In this document: positions 6,995-13,668 of the stretch, piece by piece
Numbering within the stretch: position 1 is the first letter of the stretch
How the letters are laid out: the number at the start of each line of letters is the position of its first letter
NCBI GenBank assembly: GCA_902630915.1
Contig: CACOWD010000011.1
Coordinates: forward strand, 1-15,584
Source of the DNA: an uncultured Pelagibacteraceae bacterium
Lineage (GTDB): Bacteria > Pseudomonadota > Alphaproteobacteria > Pelagibacterales > Pelagibacteraceae
DNA: 15,584 nucleotides
Direction: 5' to 3'
Translations under genes and position numbers: made by a program
The notes under the pieces: generated by a model
Seen by the model: only the letters and a program-made list of their open reading frames with translations
Database searches by the model: none
What the model was told of the DNA's origin: nothing

Positions 6995-8091
6995 CAATTT
7001 ATCTTTTTATTTATTGGTAAGCTTGAAGTTCTCAACTGTCCACACCCACTTAATGATTTTTCATCAGCTCCGCCACTTCTTCTAACTGTCACAATAAATC
7101 CTGCATTTTTAACTATTTGAGCAAATTCATTTGTCTTATCTTCCGAGACAGGTTTTATTTTACATCCTGGCCATGTATTCATAAAAATTAAATTTAATTT
7201 TGACGGAAATTGTTTCATTACTTTTACTAACTCTCTTGCATCTTCCGGGCTATCATTAATCCCTTTCATGAGAGTATATTCGACAAATACTTTCTCTTTA
7301 ACAACACTTGTGTAATATTTACAACTTTTAATAACTTCTTCTAAAGGATATTTTTTGTTTATAGGAATGATATTATTACGTTTTTCATTTGTTCCTGCAT
7401 GAATTGAAAGTGCTAAATGAACCCCTACCTCATCAGTAAATTGAATGATTTTATCTGGCACTCCAATAGTTGATAAAGTTATAGATTTTTTTCCCATATG
7501 AATTCCTTCAGGTTCCATTAAAATTTTAATAAATTGTTTTGTTTCATTATAATTTGTTAGCGGCTCCCCGGACCCCATGCATACGACTCGACTTAAAAGT
7601 CGTTGATCTCCAAAATCATTGAGGTATCTTTTTGCTATCATCATTTGCATAACTATTTCACTAGCAGATAAATTTTTGACTAGTAATTGTGTTCCAGTTG
7701 CACAATGAATACATGCACTATTCTTTGACATCGCACATCCAACCTGTACTGATACACAAATAGTGTTATGTGATTTACTAGGTATTAATACGACCTCAAT
7801 TAAATTTTTGTTCTCATCATTTAATTCTAAAAGCCATTTTGTTGTTTGATCGGGCGCGATTTCAGTTTTTACAATTTTTGGTAACTCTAAAGATAAAGCA
7901 TTATCTAATTTTTTTCTTAGTTCAAATGTAACTGTGGTTAAATCAGAAAAGCTTGTTATCCCTTTTTGATATATTCCCTTGTAAAGTTGCTGAGCTCTCA
8001 TTTTAACTTTACTTTCTTCAACTCCAATCTTTTCAATAAGAAAATTTTTCAAATCTTTGAAAGATAAACTATAAAAGTTTTGTTTCTGCAT
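6994..8091 (-). CDS. rlmN: 23S rRNA (adenine-2503)/tRNA methyltransferase RlmN, variant Fe-S motif
   Basis: The 365-residue length, MGSGEPLTNY (172-181), ICVSVQVGC (111-119) and the C-terminal SGCGQL (349-353) identify RlmN, a radical-SAM enzyme that methylates C2 of A2503 in 23S rRNA and A37 of some tRNAs. The catalytic cysteines are kept: Cys112 (E. coli C118) and Cys350 (E. coli C355). The cluster motif is unusual. Instead of CxxxCxxC the sequence is C119-AMSKNSA-C127-IH-C130, a four-residue insertion between the first two cysteines. The rest (CATGTQLLVKNLSASEIV) is alphaproteobacterial in style. The stop overlaps the start of the next gene by one base. Confidence 0.9.
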   Translation of the reverse strand: MQKQNFYSLSFKDLKNFLIEKIGVEESKVKMRAQQLYKGIYQKGITSFSDLTTVTFELRKKLDNALSLELPKIVKTEIAPDQTTKWLLELNDENKNLIEVVLIPSKSHNTICVSVQVGCAMSKNSACIHCATGTQLLVKNLSASEIVMQMMIAKRYLNDFGDQRLLSRVVCMGSGEPLTNYNETKQFIKILMEPEGIHMGKKSITLSTIGVPDKIIQFTDEVGVHLALSIHAGTNEKRNNIIPINKKYPLEEVIKSCKYYTSVVKEKVFVEYTLMKGINDSPEDARELVKVMKQFPSKLNLIFMNTWPGCKIKPVSEDKTNEFAQIVKNAGFIVTVRRSGGADEKSLSGCGQLRTSSLPINKKIN

Positions 8092-8114
8092 TTGATAGGA
8101 CTTTATAGACTTGA

Positions 8115-8134
8115 GCGGGCTAATTAAAGCCCGC
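8115..8134 (-). terminator. GC-rich hairpin after the 64-residue gene
   Basis: GCGGGCT-AATTAA-AGCCCGC is a perfect 7-bp, mostly G/C stem in a very AT-rich background. It lies 11 bp beyond the stop of the leftward 64-residue gene and upstream of rlmN. No U-run follows on either strand, so it may be a weak terminator or an mRNA-stabilising hairpin. A TATAAA-like box just past it could serve rlmN. Confidence 0.45.
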
Positions 8135-8145
8135 CCTATAGAAAT

Positions 8146-8340
8146 TTAAAGCTTTTTAGCTTCTGTTTTTTTGTGACCAAGAATTTTTCCTTGATTCACG
8201 CCCTCTGTGATTTTTATTCCAGAAGTGCCGTTTCCGTTTGCTTCAACGGCTTTTTGGCTTTTGAATAACTGTTTGAGGGTCTGCTCAGTTTTTTTCGCTA
8301 CCGCAGACTCTTTATACAGTTTGCTAAATCTATCAGTCAT
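8146..8340 (-). CDS. Hypothetical 64-residue protein
   Basis: I do not recognise this small, basic, cytoplasmic-looking protein. The first half is a predicted amphipathic helix (RFSKLYKESAVAKKTEQTLKQ); then come a flexible Gly/Asn linker (NGNGTSG) and a short motif IKITEGVNQGKILGHKK. I chose the ATG at 8340 because AAAGGAG stands 5 nt before it, one of the clearest Shine-Dalgarno sequences in the window; a longer frame from 8391 has no such signal. The gene is monocistronic, with a hairpin-rich leader upstream and a GC-rich hairpin downstream, and is divergent from the 46-residue membrane peptide. Confidence 0.7.
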   Translation of the reverse strand: MTDRFSKLYKESAVAKKTEQTLKQLFKSQKAVEANGNGTSGIKITEGVNQGKILGHKKTEAKKL

Positions 8341-8385
8341 AGCAACTCCTTTTGTTTCTGCGATCTTTATAATCCCTATAGGATC

Positions 8386-8446
8386 CAGCATGATCTATGC
8401 TGTACACTTTGCAAGATGATAACATCATCTTTTCCATGTGATATGG
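8386..8446 (-). ncRNA. Triple-hairpin 5' leader of the 64-residue gene
   Basis: Three perfect small stem-loops follow one another within 61 bp: CCAT/ATGG (8434-8446, 5-nt loop), GATGAT-AAC-ATCATC (8415-8429) and CAGCAT-GATCT-ATGCTG (8386-8402). They end about 35 nt before the AAAGGAG Shine-Dalgarno sequence of the gene at 8340. A TTGACA box on the same strand at 8487-8482 would start transcription upstream of all three. The arrangement suggests a structured, possibly regulatory leader; I cannot match it to a known riboswitch. Confidence 0.4.
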
Positions 8447-8486
8447 AATTACATTCAACATTAATATATGAATATATTATTTGTCA

Positions 8487-8627
8487 ATGGATAATAAGTT
8501 TATATTAGGCTTGTGTATTATAGGTTTTGGTATCTTGTTGTTGTTTTCTAACGAGAAACACAGTTGGATTTTTAGCGCTTTAGCGGTGGGATTAGGTACG
8601 GGCATAATAATTAAAAAAAGTGAATAA
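8487..8627 (+). CDS. 46-residue membrane peptide
   Basis: The ATG opens an uninterrupted 46-codon frame encoding two short hydrophobic helices: residues 5-20 (FILGLCIIGFGILLLF) and 27-42 (WIFSALAVGLGTGIII). They are separated by a polar turn (SNEKHS) and followed by KKSE. Such two-helix mini-proteins are common in streamlined genomes. It ends 8 bp before the oxidoreductase gene, so co-transcription is likely. No function can be inferred and there is no strong Shine-Dalgarno sequence. Confidence 0.5.
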   Translation: MDNKFILGLCIIGFGILLLFSNEKHSWIFSALAVGLGTGIIIKKSE

Positions 8628-8635
8628 GAGGATTA

Positions 8636-9241
8636 ATGAAAAGAATTTGTATTATATTTGGCCATTACAATACTAGAACTTCATTTTGTAGCGCTGTTAG
8701 GGATACTTTCATTGAAGAATCCAAAAAAATTGGCAACGAAATAGATTTAATTAATCTATACGAGGAAAAAGAACAATTACCTTATTATCAAAATATAAAC
8801 CCGCCTCCAAAATTAGTAATGGATTATAGAGAAAGATTAATTAAAAGTGATGTGATGTTTATTATAAGTCCATGCCATAATTTAAGATTGACTAGTATAA
8901 CAGAGTCCTTCGTTGATTGGGTGCTTCACCCAAAATTTTTTTTCGAATACAAATCTCTTGTACCGGGAAGTAAGTTATTTAAAAATTATGGTTTTTCAGT
9001 ACCCGGGGCTATGAAAGGAAAATTAGGTATAATAGCAATTGCATATGGTGGTCCCATGATAGCTTATTCTAATTTTTCTTTTTTTGACAACATTCCGTAT
9101 CGGAGAATTAAGAAATCTGTTTTTAAACTAGGAGGAATGAATTGCCGTTATTTGCGTTTTTTCTCAGTTTTACCGAATATGGAGGAGAAAGTTTTTAATA
9201 AGCACATGGAAAAAGTAAAAAAACTTGCCAGAAGTTTATAA
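8636..9241 (+). CDS. Flavodoxin-fold NAD(P)H oxidoreductase (quinone reductase-like)
   Basis: The 201-residue protein matches the Flavodoxin_2 (NQO1/MdaB/KefF-type) family. It begins with strand-loop ICIIFGHYNTRTSF (4-17), the phosphate-binding loop for FMN or FAD. There follow EIDLINLYEE (35-44), SDVMFIISPCHNLRLTSITESFVDWVL (71-97), where relatives have a Trp-containing PLWW loop, and GKLGIIAIAYGGP (128-140), which lies near the isoalloxazine ring. Members reduce quinones or other acceptors by two electrons. The replacement of the PLWW loop suggests a different substrate or cofactor fit. AGAGGA lies a few bases before the ATG. It is second in the rightward gene string from 8487. Confidence 0.75.
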   Translation: MKRICIIFGHYNTRTSFCSAVRDTFIEESKKIGNEIDLINLYEEKEQLPYYQNINPPPKLVMDYRERLIKSDVMFIISPCHNLRLTSITESFVDWVLHPKFFFEYKSLVPGSKLFKNYGFSVPGAMKGKLGIIAIAYGGPMIAYSNFSFFDNIPYRRIKKSVFKLGGMNCRYLRFFSVLPNMEEKVFNKHMEKVKKLARSL

Positions 9242-9275
9242 TTTTTTTTTAATAATAAATGTATATAATTGTCAA

Positions 9276-9728
9276 ATGGATAAATTAAAAAATTGGTTTT
9301 CTGATACTGCCTCCATAATGTTTGATGACTCGCGCAACGATTTTCGTTCGCTTCCTAAAACCACGAGAATGCAACTCTTGGTTGTAATGAGTTTTTTATG
9401 GAGTTTAGTTTTTAGTTTATATGTTTTTAATGTAACAACTTTTGCACTCGGATTTGCAGGTGTATTTTTAGGTCATGTGCTATTAATAATTTTAACCTAT
9501 TTTACTTTTAGAATTTTTTACAAAGCTAGAAATAGAGAACAAACAGGCTTTGAGGAAAAAAGAGAATTAAGCCCGGCAAAAATATTTTCAATAGTATTTA
9601 TAATTTTTTTTATGTTCATATTTACTAAAGGTATAGATGTAATGACTAAGTCAAATTCCTATCAAGATCCAAGTTATAAAGGTCCGGATACCACGGTTGA
9701 AGAGCGTATAAAAAGATTTGTGAAATAA
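9276..9728 (+). CDS. Hypothetical three-helix membrane protein
   Basis: I do not recognise a family. From the ATG at 9276 the protein has 150 residues: a polar N-terminus with an acidic patch (MFDDSRNDFRSLPKTTR), membrane segments at about residues 33-53, 56-80 and 102-118, and a polar C-terminus (NSYQDPSYKGPDTTVEER). A frame starting at 9225 would add 17 residues but overlaps the previous gene by 17 bp and lacks a ribosome-binding signal, so I prefer 9276. It follows the oxidoreductase by 34 bp on the same strand. Confidence 0.65.
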   Translation: MDKLKNWFSDTASIMFDDSRNDFRSLPKTTRMQLLVVMSFLWSLVFSLYVFNVTTFALGFAGVFLGHVLLIILTYFTFRIFYKARNREQTGFEEKRELSPAKIFSIVFIIFFMFIFTKGIDVMTKSNSYQDPSYKGPDTTVEERIKRFVK

Positions 9729-9764
9729 TTTAATCTTTATTAAAATCAATCAATGAAGTTATAA

Positions 9765-9875
9765 ATGAGTAAACGTTACAGTGGTAAATCAAAATTTGAT
9801 AAAAGTTATAAAAAAAAAGCTAAATTGACTTTTAAAGAAAAAAGAAGACTTAAAAGAGAGAAAAGAAGTAAGTAG
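9765..9875 (+). CDS. Small very basic protein (36 residues)
   Basis: The 36-codon frame from the ATG at 9765 encodes a protein that is about half Lys and Arg, starting MSKRYSGKSKFDKSYKKK and ending in RRLKREKRSK. It ends two bases before the SRAP gene, so the frame fits neatly between its neighbours in the same direction. Composition suggests nucleic-acid or ribosome binding, but AT-rich sequence readily yields Lys-rich frames by chance. I have no family match. Confidence 0.45.
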   Translation: MSKRYSGKSKFDKSYKKKAKLTFKEKRRLKREKRSK

Positions 9876-9877
9876 TT

Positions 9878-10504
9878 ATGTGCGGTAGATATAGTGTTCA
9901 GAAAAAAACTTTACTAGTAGCTAATGGTCTGGTTAAGAAGAATATAAATGTAGATCTTGAGCAAGATAATTTCAATTGTGCTCCTGGTGGAAAATACCCC
10001 TGCATCAAATCTGCTACTAACGGGAAATATCTTGAGATGACAATTTTTGGCTACCTTCCATCTTGGAGTAAGCCAGATTTTAGACGACTACACAATGCTA
10101 GATTAGAGGGTATAGAGACTAAAGTAAGTTTTAAAAAACTTATAGTAAATTCAAGAGCAGTTGTGCCTCTTTCTGGGTTTATTGAGTGGTCCAAGGAAAA
10201 CGAAAAAAAAATTCCCTACTATTTTACCAGAGCAGATTCTGAGGATATTTTCTGCCCAGCAATTCATGATGCAGGGCAATTTACAATTATTACTAGGAAA
10301 GCTACTGAGCAAAATGCTAAAATTCACCACAGACAGCCAGTAATAATCTCGAAATCTCAAATAAATAATTATTTTAATTTAAATAATAATGCAGTAGAAT
10401 TTTTAAAAATTGTAAAACCACCTGAGCTAAAATACCATGAAATTTCAACTAAAATTAATAATCCAAGTGCAAACGATGCAACATTAATTAATCCAGTACA
10501 ATGA
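9878..10504 (+). CDS. SRAP domain protein (YedK/HMCES family), abasic-site crosslinking
   Basis: The 208-residue protein starts MCGRYS, leaving Cys2 as the N-terminal nucleophile once Met is removed. The other family residues follow in order: N73 (HNARLE), E103 (SGFIEWS) and H150 (IHHRQPVI, where most relatives have HxRMPV). SRAP proteins form a covalent thiazolidine crosslink with abasic sites in single-stranded DNA, shielding them during replication. All four key positions are present, so activity is expected; Met to Gln after the Arg is a mild variant. The C-terminal part is somewhat shorter than in HMCES. It overlaps the dioxygenase gene by 4 bp (ATGA), implying coupled translation. Confidence 0.93.
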   Translation: MCGRYSVQKKTLLVANGLVKKNINVDLEQDNFNCAPGGKYPCIKSATNGKYLEMTIFGYLPSWSKPDFRRLHNARLEGIETKVSFKKLIVNSRAVVPLSGFIEWSKENEKKIPYYFTRADSEDIFCPAIHDAGQFTIITRKATEQNAKIHHRQPVIISKSQINNYFNLNNNAVEFLKIVKPPELKYHEISTKINNPSANDATLINPVQ

Positions 10505-11298
10505 CTAGACTGTCCATAGAATTATCAGAAAATAATGTTGGTTGTTATGTTAAAACTAACTTAAAAAACATCACACACGAAGAAATTCAAGAAATTAAAA
10601 AATTATTAAATAAACACTCTGTTCTTTTCTTCAAAGAGCAACATTTAAATCCACAAGAATATATAAGATTTGCATCAAATTTTGGTAAGCCCGCTGAGTA
10701 TCCAATGCTAAAGCCACATAAAGATTTCAAAGATATTTACGTAATTGAAAGAAAAAAAAGTGACAAAGGAATTGGATTCGGAATTGGCGCTCACACCGAC
10801 AGCTCATACATGAATAATCCTCCTCGTTTTACTTTTTTACAAGCTATTCAAGTTCCTGAAGAGGGAAAAGGTAATACTTTATTTTATAATCAATTTCTTG
10901 CATATGAGGCACTTCCAAATGAAATAAAGAATAAGATTGAAAATCTTAAAGGTGTTTTTTCTTCTCAAGGAAAAATTGCTAGAACACGAGTACAAAGAGA
11001 GGTTGAACATGGGACAAGTAATACAAAAGAAATAAGATCAGTACATAAATTAGTTCAAACCATAGATGGCAGAAAAGCAATCTATTGTTCGCCTGGACAT
11101 ATTGTAGATGTAGCTAATTTAAATTCTAATCAAAAAGAATTTATTGATTTTTTAACTTCTCATCAAACCAAAAAAGATTTTTCATTTAGTTTTGCTTGGA
11201 AAAAAGGCGATATAGCAGTTTGGTCAAACAGATCTATGCTTCATGCAGCGACAACTTATATTGGAGATAGAAAAATGTTTAGGATTACTGTTCAATAA
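10501..11298 (+). CDS. TauD/TfdA-family Fe(II)/2-oxoglutarate dioxygenase
   Basis: The 265-residue protein has the iron-binding facial triad H98-x-D100 (GAHTDSSY) and H248 (LHAATTY), and the 2-oxoglutarate-binding arginine R261 (KMFRITV), with TauD-like order and spacing. TauD itself oxidises taurine to release sulphite, but family members act on many sulphonates, carboxylates and other small acids, so the substrate cannot be read from sequence. Such enzymes are common in marine alphaproteobacteria that scavenge organic sulphur. The start overlaps the SRAP stop. The gene ends directly against the purK stop, with no intervening base. Confidence 0.85.
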   Translation: MTRLSIELSENNVGCYVKTNLKNITHEEIQEIKKLLNKHSVLFFKEQHLNPQEYIRFASNFGKPAEYPMLKPHKDFKDIYVIERKKSDKGIGFGIGAHTDSSYMNNPPRFTFLQAIQVPEEGKGNTLFYNQFLAYEALPNEIKNKIENLKGVFSSQGKIARTRVQREVEHGTSNTKEIRSVHKLVQTIDGRKAIYCSPGHIVDVANLNSNQKEFIDFLTSHQTKKDFSFSFAWKKGDIAVWSNRSMLHAATTYIGDRKMFRITVQ

Positions 11299-12354
11299 TT
11301 AATCTTTCAATAGCTGCGTTAAATGTCCCATTTTTCGACCAGGTCTGATTTCAGTCTTCAAATAATCGAAAAAAAATTCATTTTCTTTAAACTTTTTATT
11401 TCTAAATTCCTTTATTTCATCTCCTAAAATATTAGTCATAACTGCATTAGAAATTTTTTTATTTTCAATAAATTTTAATCCTAAAATAGCTCTGACATGG
11501 TTCATAAATTGGTCTACCTGGTAACTGTTAACAGTATGCCACATTCCATTATGACATCTATTGCACCATTCCAAAAAATAAAGTTCCTCTTTTTCATCAA
11601 TCATAAATTCTATATTTAAAGTTCCTACATAATTAAGTTTTTCGGCAAATTTAACTGCAATATCTTGGGATTTTTTTAAAATATTTTTATCTATATTTGC
11701 TGGTATTTTTGACTCTCTAAGTATACCTTTTTCATGTTTGTTTTCAGACGGTTCATAAATTGAAATTTTTCCATCCTTGTATCTTGTTGCGGCTACCGAA
11801 ATTTCTTGTTTAAATTTGAGAAATTTTTCTAAAATGTACTCTTTACTAAAGTCTATATTCTTATTGATATCCTCTGTAGTCTTAAATCGATATTGTTGCT
11901 TACCGTCATAACCTCCAGAAACAGACTTTAGTATACAATTACCATAAGATTTTACCCCTTCTTTTAATTCTTCTAATGATTTTATACTTTTCCATTCGGT
12001 AGTTTTTATGCCGAGATCATTTGCAAATTTTTTTTCTAATATTCGATTTTGAGCAATTCTTAAAGTATTTGGAGATGGATGTACTTCTTTTACATCAGCG
12101 ATAGATTTTAAAATTTTGTAAGATAAATTCTCAAAAGCATAAGTACAAATATTTATTTTTTTTATAAAATTTTCAATTACATTTTTATCATTTAAATCAG
12201 CGCATATAAATTCATCTGCTACGTGTTTTGCGGGCCCATCATTATCATTCGTAAGGACTACAGTTTTAATACCACCAATTTTTTTTGCAGATTTTATAAG
12301 CTGAGTTTCTAATTGCCCGCTATATAAAATTCCAAGCGTTATATCTCTCGACAT
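11299..12354 (-). CDS. purK: PurK-like ATP-grasp, N5-carboxyaminoimidazole ribonucleotide synthase (divergent)
   Basis: The 351-residue length and ATP-grasp landmarks fit PurK: GILYSGQL (8-15; usually GGGQL), RIAQNRILEK (99-108; usually QDR), GGYDG (147-151), the metal-binding E249 (NIEFM) and E262, and EIRPGRKMGHL (335-345). PurK makes N5-CAIR from AIR, bicarbonate and ATP in purine synthesis. The signature around the second Glu has changed: relatives read NExAPRxHNSGHWT, this protein reads LEWCNRCHNGMWHT. Glu, Arg, His and Asn persist, but the Asn before the Glu and both prolines are lost. It adjoins purE with no gap. Standard function is the default; a related carboxylation is possible. 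Confidence 0.75.
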   Translation of the reverse strand: MSRDITLGILYSGQLETQLIKSAKKIGGIKTVVLTNDNDGPAKHVADEFICADLNDKNVIENFIKKINICTYAFENLSYKILKSIADVKEVHPSPNTLRIAQNRILEKKFANDLGIKTTEWKSIKSLEELKEGVKSYGNCILKSVSGGYDGKQQYRFKTTEDINKNIDFSKEYILEKFLKFKQEISVAATRYKDGKISIYEPSENKHEKGILRESKIPANIDKNILKKSQDIAVKFAEKLNYVGTLNIEFMIDEKEELYFLEWCNRCHNGMWHTVNSYQVDQFMNHVRAILGLKFIENKKISNAVMTNILGDEIKEFRNKKFKENEFFFDYLKTEIRPGRKMGHLTQLLKD

Positions 12355-12855
12355 TTATTTAGGTTTTATTTTTACTGATTTAGTTTGTTTTCTTTTCCAT
12401 TTTGATAAATTGAATCTTATTTTATCATCAAATGTAGCAATAATTTCAGCTGCGAATAAAGCAGCATTTACTGCACCTGCTTCACCTATAGGCATCGTAG
12501 CTAAGGGACAACCAGAGGGGCAGCAGTTTAAACTGAGCAAGCTATCCAATCCATGTAATTTTTTTGTTTCAATCGGAACGCCTATAACAGGTATAGATGC
12601 TAGAGCAGCAGTTACAGAAGGTAACGATGCACTACCCCCGGCAGCAGCTATGCAGACCGTATAGTTTTTGTGTAAGTTTTCAGCCCAATTAAACATTCTC
12701 TTAGGAGTTCTATGCGCTGAAACAATATGGGTTGTGAATTTTACTTTAAGTTCTCTTAATATATTTTCTGTTTTTCGCATTATTTTTGCGTCGTTAGCCG
12801 AACCCATAATAATGCTTACTTTAGGCTGAATTTTTTTAGGTTTAATTCGTTTCAC
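12355..12855 (-). CDS. purE: PurE-like N5-CAIR mutase (divergent)
   Basis: The 166-residue protein aligns end to end with class I PurE: MGSANDA (17-23), VSAHRTP (45-51), IPVIGVP (88-94), LHGLDSLLSL (99-108), PIGEAGAVNAAL (121-132). PurE moves the carboxylate of N5-CAIR to carbon to give CAIR. Ser19, Asp22, His48 and Arg49 are kept, but the GGAAHLPG loop is GGSASLPS, so the conserved His (H75 in E. coli) is Ser77. The GSxSDW motif is also altered to GSANDA. The start is GTG with no evident Shine-Dalgarno sequence, about 100 bp inside the previous gap. It is zero-spaced with purK. Confidence 0.75.
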   Translation of the reverse strand: MKRIKPKKIQPKVSIIMGSANDAKIMRKTENILRELKVKFTTHIVSAHRTPKRMFNWAENLHKNYTVCIAAAGGSASLPSVTAALASIPVIGVPIETKKLHGLDSLLSLNCCPSGCPLATMPIGEAGAVNAALFAAEIIATFDDKIRFNLSKWKRKQTKSVKIKPK

Positions 12856-12880
12856 AAATTAGTTTAGCAATTATTGGAAT

Positions 12881-12909
12881 AAAAACAATGGCCTAATTGA
12901 ATTAAGCCA
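12881..12909 (-). terminator. Terminator-like hairpin in the purE leader
   Basis: On the leftward strand TGGCTTAATT-C-AATTAGGCCA (12909-12889) can pair over ten positions with one G-U, realistically a 7- to 8-bp stem with a small loop, followed by ATTGTTTTT. It lies 22 bp past the stop of the possible 40-residue ORF and 26-34 bp before purE. It could end that ORF's transcript or act as an attenuator for purEK. Confidence 0.4.
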
Positions 12910-12931
12910 CTGATTTATTTAGGAGGAAAGA

Positions 12932-13054
12932 TTATGCTCGAACTCTAAAATTTAGAAATTTAGGACTATTTTGAAGTTCGAAAAGAGAGATTTTTTTAAA
13001 TTTCTTATTAATGTTTGTCTTTAACTTGTTTTTTTTAAGTTGTTTGATTCTCAT
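12932..13054 (-). CDS. Possible 40-residue basic protein upstream of purE
   Basis: This is an uninterrupted frame from ATG at 13054 giving a Lys-rich first half (MRIKQLKKNKLKTN) and ending FELQNSPKFLNFRVRA. An AAAAAGGA stretch lies 3-5 nt before the ATG, rather close. A terminator-like hairpin follows. These fit a small independent gene, but lysine-rich short frames arise by chance in AT-rich DNA. It is the only candidate gene in the 312-bp gap between the thioesterase and purE. The rest of that gap, 13055-13167, shows only AT-rich sequence and no clear promoter. Confidence 0.35.
   Translation of the reverse strand: MRIKQLKKNKLKTNINKKFKKISLFELQNSPKFLNFRVRA
12938..12981. repeat. Inverted repeat, 14-bp arms
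   Basis: TCGAACTCTAAAAT (12938-12951) pairs with ATTTTGAAGTTCGA (12968-12981) at 13 of 14 positions, counting one G-U, around a 16-nt loop. It lies within the 3' part of the possible 40-residue ORF. No U-run directly follows on either strand, though T7 occurs about 10 bp further on the plus strand. Confidence 0.4.
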
Positions 13055-13167
13055 AATTCCTTTTTAGTTTGTTTTTAACTCTATGAGTATTGCTGAATTT
13101 GCAAACTTGAGTTGAATATAGTTTATAAGAAAAAATTAGGCAGATATTAGGCGTTTATTGGCCAAAT

Positions 13168-13560
13168 TTAAATTTTTGCTAAAAAATCTTGAGGAAGTTT
13201 TTTTATTGACCCACTTCGATCTACAACTGCTAGTTCCACTTCTGCGCTAACAAGAGCTTCCCCGCCTCTTTTAACCTCTTGAAGCAAATTTAGTCTAACG
13301 TTGGTTTTTTTTAAAACGGTTGTTTCAACACTTAAATTATCCTCAAAAACAGCAGATTTTAGATATTTTATGTTGCACGTCCTAACGACAAACATAATAT
13401 CATGTTCGTTCATAAGTTGAGTTAGAGTTAGACCAAATTTTTCATAGATCAGCTCCGTTCTAGCTCTCTCAATATACTGAAGATATCTTGAATAAAATAC
13501 TCGACCAAAGTCAACGTCTTCAACAAAAACTTTCAATTTATAAATGTGGCTTTTAGACAT
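13168..13560 (-). CDS. YbgC-like acyl-CoA thioesterase (4HBT hotdog fold)
   Basis: From the ATG at 13560 the protein has 130 residues and follows the YbgC pattern: VFVEDVDFGRVFYSRYLQYIERARTE (11-36), equivalent to the family YxEDTDxGGxVYxxNYLxxxERARTE, then FVVRTCNIKYLKSAVFEDNLSVET and the final strand ending near IKKLPQDF. The active-site Asp (D15 or D17 of EDVD) is present. Such enzymes hydrolyse short-chain or phospholipid-related acyl-CoA thioesters. YbgC usually heads the tol-pal operon; here it stands alone. Starts at 13572 (ATG) and 13596 (TTG) are possible; none has a Shine-Dalgarno sequence. Confidence 0.8.
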   Translation of the reverse strand: MSKSHIYKLKVFVEDVDFGRVFYSRYLQYIERARTELIYEKFGLTLTQLMNEHDIMFVVRTCNIKYLKSAVFEDNLSVETTVLKKTNVRLNLLQEVKRGGEALVSAEVELAVVDRSGSIKKLPQDFLAKI

Positions 13561-13668
13561 AATTTCAATCATAAAGCTAAAGTTTATCTTATTCAATAAA
13601 GTTTCAATTTCTTTTTTTGGTCCAAATTATGCCAAGCAAAGCACAGACTCTAACTTTAAATTTTAATC

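Noticed and set aside
8341..8391. Longer N-terminus for the 64-residue protein
   Set aside because: The strong AAAGGAG lies 5 nt before the ATG at 8340 and would be inside the coding region if the longer start were used.
9225..9275. Upstream extension of the three-helix membrane protein
   Set aside because: It would overlap the oxidoreductase gene and adds a stretch with no ribosome-binding signal. The ATG at 9276 gives a more natural start.
12410..12664. Plus-strand ORF opposite purE
   Set aside because: It is an antisense shadow of the purE reading frame, without a ribosome-binding site or any family signature.
12921..12948. AGGAGG Shine-Dalgarno followed at 7 nt by ATG on the plus strand
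   Set aside because: The frame is only four codons (MLEL) before a stop, and no longer frame follows. It overlaps the leftward 40-codon ORF, so it is probably coincidental.
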